Positions 56,220-64,000 of a stretch of 64,000 nt of DNA are shown piece after piece. Both the position numbers and the translations under genes were made by a program. Each line of letters starts with the position of its first letter. The first letter of the stretch is position 1. The notes beneath the pieces are model-generated. The model searched no databases. It saw nothing but the letters and a program-made list of their open reading frames with translations, and was not told the origin of the DNA. Origin of the DNA: Agaricus subrufescens (lineage: Eukaryota; Basidiomycota; Agaricomycetes; Agaricales; Agaricaceae); the NCBI GenBank assembly GCA_029945375.1, contig CM057066.1:2356001-2420000 (forward strand), written 5' to 3'.

Positions 56220-59139
56220 TCATGTTTCATCGCCATTCTGGTATTCACCATCCGAGGTCTCGTCATCACTCTGGTATTCACCATCCGAGGCCTCGTCATC
56301 CGAGCCAATCGAGTCAGGGTCTATCCGGCCTGTGTGAAAGTTATATGTCCACTCCGACACGCTGTCTTCTGGGTCCACAAATTGAAGCTCGATCACACGA
56401 TGTTCAGAGGTAAATTCAAGGACTGTGACAAGATGGTCCGGTGACAGCATTTCAAAATGGTCGCTGAACCGTTGAAAGCAGTAGTCGCAGGGGTATATAT
56501 CGAGATCAAAATATTCCCCAAAATCTTCCTGAAATTTCGTTGACCAGTCTTTACTATGGCCTTTTCTTTCATGCTAGGCAAACAGATGGCTAGTAAATTC
56601 TAGCCGCTAACAGCTAAGTTGTTTGACTCACCAGACACGCTTTATTCCATGCGTTTGCTGTAGGTTCCCTAACCCGCAACCGTATGTAACTGCCAACCGT
56701 GATTGCATCAAAATCGATTGTTTCCAGCGGAACCTGCTTGAGAATGCCATGTTCCAGGAATTCACTACGCCAAGGTTCTCGCTGACACAAAAATTTAGTA
56801 ACATAAACAGGATATAATTCAACACAACGTACAAACGGAAAGTCCCGCACAGCATACATGGGGAACCAATCATCCAGCTTGTCGAAACATGTGGTCAACA
56901 CATGCATGCATAGCAAACTCTGGAAAGCCTGTGATTTTCTCATAAGCCCATACCTCAGCGATAAGAGAGCCACATCGAACATCTCGAAGCGCATTTTGTA
57001 ATTATCATCCTTGCCAGCACCCGACCATGAAGCGGAGATGCTATCCAGAGTCCCGGGACGATTTTTGAACATATGAGAAGACCAGTCCATGATGAAGCCA
57101 TCGTCGCTTCCTCTATCAGTATGAACACCATCAGGAGCTTTACGGATAATATTCAGGGTCAGCTGAGTGTCGAGCTTCTCGGCTTCAGAATCGATATCGG
57201 GGGAGAATCCAGATCGTTCAAAGTCTCGTAGGTAGTCGAAGAATGATTTGTGGAAGGGAAAAAGGGAACCCCTTACAGCTTGGGCTGGTTCAGGGACAAT
57301 AGCAACGGCGCGGATATGGTGAGTGGCACCATAGGCTGCATTTTCGGTCATCCCCAACAAGTTACAATTAACACGGAAGGGCAGACTCTGCAATGTGGAG
57401 TTCCCCGCATATATGAGTAGTAATCTTCTGGTATTAACGATGGTTTTGGCCGGAATCTTGGACATTATATGTGAATACAATGCATCGAGTTGAGCCATCG
57501 GATGATCTTCTCCAGATAGACTAGAATTCGTCACGCCATCGATCAACTTCAATACATCATCAAGTTGGCTGACGGGGTCCCCATAGGTAGGGTTACTGAT
57601 GTGCCGGACCACTGTTGAAGCATACGCGAATAATCCACCAGAAGCATTCGTAATTTTGAAGAAATCATCATCACAGGGCCACTGTGATAAGTGCCGTAGA
57701 GTAACTGATAACAGCCGGACCTCTCTGAACTTATCGCGAAGGTAGAGTTTGACATCTTCATATGCCTCTTCGGAGTCCACCCTGATTTCCTCTTTTTCAT
57801 ATGAGCACGCAACTTTGGATTGAGAAAAGAAGGACGTGATATGAGGTTCAGGGCGGCTAGCAACGAACCAAACGATTGGCGAGGAAGGGTATGCAATGCA
57901 AAAGAAAGAAATGAGGCTGAGGAGTTCTTGTTGCATTGGTTGATTGGCGCATTCATCGAGACCATCAAGAATGATCAAGAGACATGAAGAAGGGGGTAGA
58001 AGTCGATGAGAAACGAATGGTTCAACTATGAACTTCTTGAACTGAGTTGGGAGCGATTTATGTAGAAGGGTCGGATCCCGTGTCACCTCATGCTGGACAA
58101 AGAGGCGATAGGGATCGAGTTTGACAGCTAGCTGATAGGCAATAGTCGTAATGGCCTTCGTTCCATCTTGGCGACCGTTGATAGAAAAGAAAATGGTTGC
58201 GCCCACAACAATACCTGGAAGATCACTTGATTCTCGAGCAACGGACTGCATGATCGCTGATTTTCCGACCCCTGCTGCACCCACCACCCACCGCAGCTTC
58301 TGAGAACCTTGACATGTAAGGACGAAGTCCTGACAGCGTTTTATGATCTTCAATCGTGTCCCGCGATGACATCGTAGAGGCATGTTAGGGTCAGAAGAAT
58401 CGAATTCGGCTCGAGGTATAGTCTCTTTAAGAAATAATGACATGACTATTAAATGAGTTGGTCAGTGGTCAGATAGGCAGACAGAATGTTATTCACAATT
58501 ATCTGAGTTTGAATTATTATTGATGAAAACGGGATCGTTGATGACAAAATCATGGGCTTGAGCAAGGATGCCGTCCTGCTCAACTTCAAGTTGTAGTGGG
58601 CGTTGGCTTGGAAGCTAATGGAAATGCGTCAGCGGTCATCTATGTCGACTCGAGAGGTAACTCACTGATACTGCGTGCAAGGTAGAATATGGCTGTGTAA
58701 ACTGGGTTCCAGTTTGCGTGACATGTTCGCATTGAAATTGCTGAGGAGTAGGGAAATCGATAGCGTATGGTTGGTAATGTTGCGTGCTGATTGGGTAGTT
58801 GTAGTTGACAGGTTGGGATGCTACTGGATAAGGTGTCCAAACGGGCATAGATGATTGCTGCTGCACGGCAGCATCAGCAAGAGCTAAGTGCTGTTGTTGC
58901 GTCGCGTTTGCTATAGGCACATGGTTCATTTGGATCTGAGAAGTGGCAAGAATGTTTTGTATATGGTCGTCAAGAGAGGGTTCTTGCGGTTGAGGTAGAT
59001 TGAATGGGATATATGGCGCCGAGGCACCACCAACGGTGCGAGACTGGTGAGACTGGTGTGAGGGAGGAGACGAGCGATTGGCATAGTTGGGGTAGGGGAG
59101 GAATGAATGAGAAGACTTGAGAGAGCGGTCGCTGGGCAT
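56220..59139 (-). CDS. NACHT-domain NTPase C (NLR-like)
   Basis: Exons 59139-58666, 58614-58497, 58445-56632 and 56573-56220 give about 919 residues. It is a more distant paralogue of A and B, with a shorter disordered N terminus (158 residues, Gln/Pro-rich) and without the 27-nt exon. The second exon (LPSQRPLQLEVEQDG) has lost the GQGMF motif. CHRGTR, Walker A GAAGVGKSAI (about residue 253), Walker B LIILDGLDEC and SRPEPHI are intact. The last exon has CDYCFQRFSDH, LVTVLEF, VDPEDSVSEW and an acidic tail made of a repeated 11-residue unit (ASDGEYQSDDE, TSDGEYQNGDE). Reading through the last intron (58 bp) stops at once, unlike A and B. A LINE begins about 80 bp upstream of the start codon. 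Confidence 0.88.
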
Positions 59140-59408
59140 GGGAGGGACGCTGGGTTGGCAGAGTGTACGAGCTATGATATAGGTGAGCACTGGGCAGTGC
59201 TAGGGCAGTGCTTGATCACGTTATGGCCCTGGTGGCGTAAAACCTTTACCGGACCCATTCCTCTTTTGCCTCTTACCTTCATCATCCCGGTGAAAAAAGT
59301 AGCGCATTATTGGAATACATTTTGTTACCTGGCCCACAAGCCACGCCATGAGCGACCCAACCGTCCCAGACTCCCAGCCCTCCCTCCCTCCCCCCCCTCC
59401 CTCCCGAC

Positions 59409-62336
59409 ATGCCCGACATCCAGGCACGCAGATCCAAACGAGCAGCTGCCAAAGCAGCCAGACACGCAATTAGAGCCCAAATGCGGGACATGGCCGAACA
59501 CGGGTACAACCCGAAGAACGAAATGCTCGGCAAGAAAAGTAGATCCAAGGCGAGTAGTGTCCGCTCGTCTTCTGCCATCCCTATCCGAAGAACCCCAGTC
59601 CCCACCGAACATACCTCTGCACTAACCGAGGACAATCTCCTCGCCCACAGCCAACATGCACATGAGGACCCCACGGGGTCCCCACGAGGTCGTTCCAGAC
59701 CCACCTCCGTTATCCTCACCCCACGTGCCCCCCCTAGCGTTTCAGATTCATCTGTCGCATCCCTAACTCTTTCAGATATCGCCGAAGCCCGGCGGAGCAT
59801 GCCCGAAACATACGGAGACATGACAGATGAAGCCATCCGTCGTACCTTCCGCGAACAAGTCGAAGAAGAGAAATTCCAGCGTATGAACGAACAAGAAATT
59901 CAGGCTCACCTGGAACGACAGGCCCGTCGATCCAGCGCCCCCTCCCCACCACCCCGATCCTCCCCTCACTCTCCCACCCAATCAGAATCTGTAGGTCTCC
60001 TCAAAATCAGAGCGGACCAAGAAGAAAACGAAGGCCTAGGCACGCTTTCGGAAGAGCAGATCCGAAACAATTACAACATGGAGACGAGGGAAGACGCCCT
60101 TCCCCCCCCCAAACCCATCCCCACCCCGCGCACCCCGCCTACTAACAAACATATTATTCTAGATAAAGACCGGACCCCGCGGTCTCCCGCAGTGCAAGCG
60201 GTTGAGCAGGCCACCTACGCGGCCCTCAAACAACTGGAGAAGGACACCAACCCCATGCACATCACCAGTTCACAACAACTGGATGACTTCGAGGCGTCCA
60301 TCATGCTGAGCAAAGTCCAAACTGATCACATCAGAAATCAACAGTTCTCCCGCCCAGTATCCCCTTCCCCCGCCAACACTAAAGACACCTTCTCATTCGA
60401 GGAACTTTCCCACATCCGCGAAATATGGGCCGAGCTGGCCACCTATTACGCCAATTTCGACCCGGACCGCATTAGTAACACTCACGCCTTGGCTGAACCG
60501 GCGTACATGTTCATTAAACTTTACGAAAAGACCAAATGGGCCACGGTCAAAGTCGGCCATGGTAACGCCAAAGACTTATACAAAGCTAATCCCCCACCCA
60601 CAGAGTCCCTCCCCCCGGCAAACATGGATACGAGCGAAGACCCTGCTCCCTCCCACTCCAATGAAGCCCCGCCGGGCTCCCCACCCTCCCCCACTCTTTC
60701 ATACGCTGACCCTCCCCCGAAGACATCCATAGACCCCAACTTCCCCCCCTTACCCGCTCCAGGCAACGTGGACAACAAACCCGTGCCTACCCCAAAGAAA
60801 TCCTCGCCACAGCCCTTCAAAATGGGCCTCCCACGCCCCCTCCCTACAAAGTCGAACGCCAAACCCACCAAACTACCCTCCCAACAATCCACCCACTCCA
60901 TTAACATCGCCTCACCTCTCTCTGCTGCCGAAATCAAAGCGTTAGCCGCTAAGAGCGTCACTGGCACAATCACATCTCTGGAAGTCGCATATGCCCAGAA
61001 CCGCAAAAACAATCGCGTCGCTTTCAGTGCCAACACACACGATAACGAGAAAGCGGCTATACAAGAACACATCCGCATTCACAAAGAAAAGTACGGAGGT
61101 GACAAGCCCACCCCCGCTGCACCTACAAACACCACATCCGACAAACCCACCACCAAACCTTCCCCCAAGGCGTCGTATGCCCAGGCCGCCAAACCCTCCC
61201 CCCCCACACAAGGCGCCTTCACCCCGGAGGCCATGAGCATCATCAAAACATGCCTCGAACAAGGCATGACCCTCGAACATGTCATGCAAATTACTGGCGG
61301 AGGCCTTACTCGTCTTCCCCCCCCCCCTACCCCCAAACCCGCCCCCAAGAAAGTAAATCCTAAATCCGTCCCCACCCCGCGCTCTGTAGCCATCTCCAAA
61401 GGGCCAAGCCGAAAGTCGGCCATATTCCCCCTAGACGGCAATCTCCTCGACCACCACTTCGCCAGCCCCGCAGATGTTGTGGAAGGTATAAATAAATATC
61501 TAACCGAAGCCGACAGCAGCATGAGAGCAGAAATCATCAAGGTTACAACGGAATCCGCTCACGTATTCCTAAACGAAGTGCCCAACCAAGGCGGATTCAG
61601 CCTCCTCCGCAACGCCGTCGTGGCGGCCCTTGATCTCATGGGCGACCCCGAAGTATATCCCTTGCCATTCGCTCCACAGTCTGAGGCGCATCTCATTCTC
61701 AAAAATCTTGACTTATACACCACCCGCTTCAGCACTAGACCCGAAGACCAAATCACTGGCGAACAAGTTATCGACCTACTAAGTAAGTGCTCACGCCTTA
61801 ACGGACTCACATGTGTCCGCGTACCGCGCATAGTCAAATCCAGAGGATCCGTCGACACGGCCGTCGCCTTCGTTGACGTCTGGGACTCCCAGAACGGCAT
61901 TGTCACACGCAACATTGTCAATAAAGTATATCACATCGCGGGTAAGTTCGTCAGAATAGAATACGCTCGCCCTAGAGAATTCGTTCCCCAATGTCAAAAA
62001 TGCTGGTCCTGGACCCACGGTACCAGGTCATGCCGCATTAACCACGATAGATGTGCGAGGTGCAAAGGAGGCCACCGTACTGAAAATCACGACATCCACG
62101 CCGAATGCTGCGCTGAAAAGCGCAAGGAAACAGGTAAACCCGTCAAATGCCCCCACCCCCCCTCATGTAAAAACTGCGGCGAAAGCCATTCCGCTAACGA
62201 CGCTGCATGCGTCTACAAACAGAATCAACACAACAAGGAATGGCATCGCGTCCGAGCCATCGACGACAGAATCAAAAGACTCGAGAGTAACAAAGCAGCC
62301 ATCGCTGAAATTGCACAAACCAAGGTAAACGTTTAA
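59409..62336 (+). CDS. LINE ORF1, Gag-like protein with zinc knuckles
   Basis: 975 residues, intact. Residues 1-90 are basic and low-complexity (QARRSKRAAAKAARHA), then acidic helices (SDIAEARRSMPE, RRTFREQVEEEKFQRM), a long Pro/Ser/Thr-rich linker, and from about residue 680 a folded region (KSAIFPLDGNLLDHHF, GGFSLLRNAVVAALDLMG). The C terminus has three Cys/His knuckles: CQKCWSWTHGTRSC (CX2CX4HX4C), CARCKGGHRTENH and CKNCGESHSANDAAC. Such proteins bind LINE RNA and form the ribonucleoprotein. The stop TAA overlaps the ORF2 start region as TAATATG, suggesting that ORF2 is translated by termination and re-initiation. Confidence 0.88.
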   Translation: MPDIQARRSKRAAAKAARHAIRAQMRDMAEHGYNPKNEMLGKKSRSKASSVRSSSAIPIRRTPVPTEHTSALTEDNLLAHSQHAHEDPTGSPRGRSRPTSVILTPRAPPSVSDSSVASLTLSDIAEARRSMPETYGDMTDEAIRRTFREQVEEEKFQRMNEQEIQAHLERQARRSSAPSPPPRSSPHSPTQSESVGLLKIRADQEENEGLGTLSEEQIRNNYNMETREDALPPPKPIPTPRTPPTNKHIILDKDRTPRSPAVQAVEQATYAALKQLEKDTNPMHITSSQQLDDFEASIMLSKVQTDHIRNQQFSRPVSPSPANTKDTFSFEELSHIREIWAELATYYANFDPDRISNTHALAEPAYMFIKLYEKTKWATVKVGHGNAKDLYKANPPPTESLPPANMDTSEDPAPSHSNEAPPGSPPSPTLSYADPPPKTSIDPNFPPLPAPGNVDNKPVPTPKKSSPQPFKMGLPRPLPTKSNAKPTKLPSQQSTHSINIASPLSAAEIKALAAKSVTGTITSLEVAYAQNRKNNRVAFSANTHDNEKAAIQEHIRIHKEKYGGDKPTPAAPTNTTSDKPTTKPSPKASYAQAAKPSPPTQGAFTPEAMSIIKTCLEQGMTLEHVMQITGGGLTRLPPPPTPKPAPKKVNPKSVPTPRSVAISKGPSRKSAIFPLDGNLLDHHFASPADVVEGINKYLTEADSSMRAEIIKVTTESAHVFLNEVPNQGGFSLLRNAVVAALDLMGDPEVYPLPFAPQSEAHLILKNLDLYTTRFSTRPEDQITGEQVIDLLSKCSRLNGLTCVRVPRIVKSRGSVDTAVAFVDVWDSQNGIVTRNIVNKVYHIAGKFVRIEYARPREFVPQCQKCWSWTHGTRSCRINHDRCARCKGGHRTENHDIHAECCAEKRKETGKPVKCPHPPSCKNCGESHSANDAACVYKQNQHNKEWHRVRAIDDRIKRLESNKAAIAEIAQTKVNV

Positions 62337-62337
62337 T

Positions 62338-63679
62338 ATGTCCAATACACCTAACGCAAACCTCGACGAGTGTCGAATACTCGCCCCCCCCTCATTTAAC
62401 ATATGGTCATTTAATGCTAACAAAAGCTGGGACAACACGACGCTCACTCTCGAGCGATGTGCCCCATTCATTGACATCATTCTTTTCCAGGAACCAGGCT
62501 GGAAGCGCGTACGCTCCCAACCATCCACCACTAACCGAGAAGGGGATGACGCCTATGGCCCCCCCATCCATCCCTCCTGGACCCCTCTCCTCCCCGCGTT
62601 CGACAACACCAAACCTGACTCATTCCACCCTCGCGTTCTCACGTATGTTAATAAAAGACTTATATCTCTTACCCCCCAATTTAGATCCGACATAATCAAA
62701 CACGAAGACATTTCTCTAGTCACCCTGAAACACCCAGGCCCTCTACGACAAACCACTAACATCCTTAACGTCTACAACGATAGCCGTACCCACAAAGCCC
62801 TCGAAATCCTCGAGACCGACCAACATAGGTTCCCTGATATTGACATATGCGCAGGCGATTTCAATATTCAAGACGTAGAATGGGATAGAGGGGCCAGAGC
62901 ACACTATGGCCCTAACTCGCTAAGCTCCAGACTAATTAACGCTACTAGCTCTCTGGGCACACTACGCGCCATTCCGTCCAATCCCGACGCCCCCACCCAC
63001 GTTCCTCACCAAAAGGAAGGAGTTCGACCATCCATCATCGACCTCTGTTTCGCCTCACCCCACCTCATCGAGGATCAACGGTTCAACTTTACGACTCAGG
63101 ACGACGACGTCAGTAGATTCAACTCTGACCACAACCCGATCCACATCAAAATCCCTAACAAAGGGCAAGAGGATACGATAGGTAAAATGTTCATCGATAG
63201 ATACTCGAAAGAAGAGGATGCATTCGTTACAGACGTCATCCAGGAAACTAACTCCCTCAGAATGAACATGGGCCTGCCCACCGACAAAGATCAAATTGAA
63301 AACTTCACCACAGGTATGGCAAAGATTTTCTCCTCTGCTTGGGAACGTCATGCCGTTATGGCTAAACCATCCCGCCATTCCAAAAAATGGTGGGACAAGG
63401 AATGCAAGTCACTGTTTAACGACATGAGGCTTAATCGCCTTCATGGTCAGAAACGTGACCCAATTAAATATACTAATCTCAGAAAGGTAGCGAAAGCTAA
63501 GCGGAACAATCACTATAGCAAAGCCATCAAATACACGGCGGTCGATAAGAAAAGACCATGGGACCTCATAGACTGGACCTGCGAGCGAAGACTGCCCACC
63601 ACCGAAGCTATCCTCGACCAAAATGGTAAACCATGTAACGATGACATATCCCTCTTTAACGCTATTCACTCCACCTTTA
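62338..63679 (+). CDS. LINE ORF2, endonuclease part (interrupted by insertion)
   Basis: Starts 1 nt after the ORF1 stop. The apurinic-endonuclease-like domain is clear: WSFNANKSWDNTTLTL, DIILFQEPGW with the metal-binding Glu, AGDFNIQDVEWDRG, IIDLCFASPHL and SDHNPIHIKI. A basic linker follows (KKWWDKECKSLF, RKVAKAKRNNHYSKAI). At 63680 the palindromic element is inserted; the frame runs a further 18 codons into it and stops at 63735. The reverse transcriptase and RNase H would be on the far side, so this copy cannot make a full ORF2 product. Confidence 0.85.
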
Positions 63680-64000
63680 CAGTGGGCAACAAAACCTTTC
63701 CAATGTTTTGTACATTTGTAAAGAACATGCTATAGCAGTCCAAATAAATTGTGTAAAATCATGAAAATATACAGGAAGGTACATTAGCATCTTGTTTACA
63801 TGTATGTACAATCCTGTGGCTGTGCTTTGAATTTAAGTTCAGTTTCAAGAGGGTTTAAGATTGAGGACCATTGGAAAGGTTTTGTTGCTGCTCATTTCAA
63901 AGACAGAAAAGGCTAATTGCTGGAGCTTGCAATGATGTTTGTCAGCTAAAAATGTTACATAATGATATTCTCATGTTGCTTTCACTATCCTGTGACATGT
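63680..64000. mobile_element. Palindromic Tc1-like element, left arm (cut by window end)
   Basis: Starts CAGTGGGCAACAAAACC next to TA (63678-63679) and follows the 46411-47218 arm with few differences for 320 bp. It interrupts LINE ORF2 in the coding sequence. Confidence 0.88.

Larger units (their letters stand above)
59220..63679 (+). mobile_element. LINE (non-LTR retrotransposon), 3' part beyond an insertion
   Basis: A two-ORF non-LTR element of the kind common in fungi (Tad-like by layout). Similarity to the NACHT upstream block fades near 59210, so the 5' end is probably at 59210-59230. ORF1 is a long Gag-like protein with zinc knuckles, ORF2 starts with an endonuclease domain. The sequence is cut at 63680 by a palindromic element before the reverse transcriptase domain, which would lie beyond the window. 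Confidence 0.8.

Noticed and set aside
59221..59836. Long - strand frames opposite the LINE ORF1 start
   Set aside because: Antisense shadows of the GC-rich, low-complexity ORF1. No independent features.

Overview
The window looks like nuclear DNA of an agaricomycete (basidiomycete fungus). Genes carry many introns of about 50-60 bp with GT..AG ends, and the protein families are typical of mushrooms: large paralogous NACHT NTPases, a TET/JBP-type dioxygenase, a fungal Tnp2/Plavaka-like transposase, Tc1 elements with long inverted repeats, and a two-ORF LINE.

Layout. 0.6-5.3 kb: gene debris, including two broken NACHT genes on the + strand (D and E). 5.8-12.2 kb: three ordinary host genes, namely a class-I glutamine amidotransferase-like protein, a mitochondrial DEAD-box helicase of Mrh4 type with one frameshift in the assembly, and an L-type/MUP1-like amino-acid permease. 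12.2-14.9 kb: nothing recognised. 14.9-28.5 kb: a tandem array on the - strand built from a unit of about 6 kb. Each unit holds an older repeated relic ('relic X'), a NACHT gene and conserved flanks. Genes A and B are intact; further units survive only as a 3' end fused to a 5' flank. 28.5-54.7 kb: one 26,145-bp DNA transposon with degenerate terminal inverted repeats of about 450 bp and a CTG target duplication. It sits exactly inside a relic-X copy whose unoccupied equivalents are present at 15.13 and 19.93 kb. 54.7-59.1 kb: the other half of that relic X, then NACHT gene C. 59.2-63.7 kb: a LINE whose ORF2 is cut by a palindromic Tc1-like element running off the window.

The 26-kb element carries a Tnp2-like transposase gene (now broken by a LINE fragment, a solo LTR and TGA codons), an intact TET/JBP dioxygenase, an intact WD40 protein with a C-terminal membrane helix, two decayed genes of the kind that accompany these transposons, and a decayed piece of the host ribosomal protein uL14. 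It has in turn been invaded by Tc1 elements.

The NACHT proteins share a proline-rich disordered N terminus, a GQGMF..NFSL.G motif, a conserved NACHT NTPase and a short C-terminal domain with a Cys-x2-Cys motif and an acidic tail, instead of WD40, TPR or ankyrin repeats. A second, decayed copy of that C-terminal domain lies downstream of every family member. Nonsense codons in the decayed genes are almost all TGA, as expected if CGA codons mutated at methylated CpG. Family names come from recognition of motifs; no search was run.
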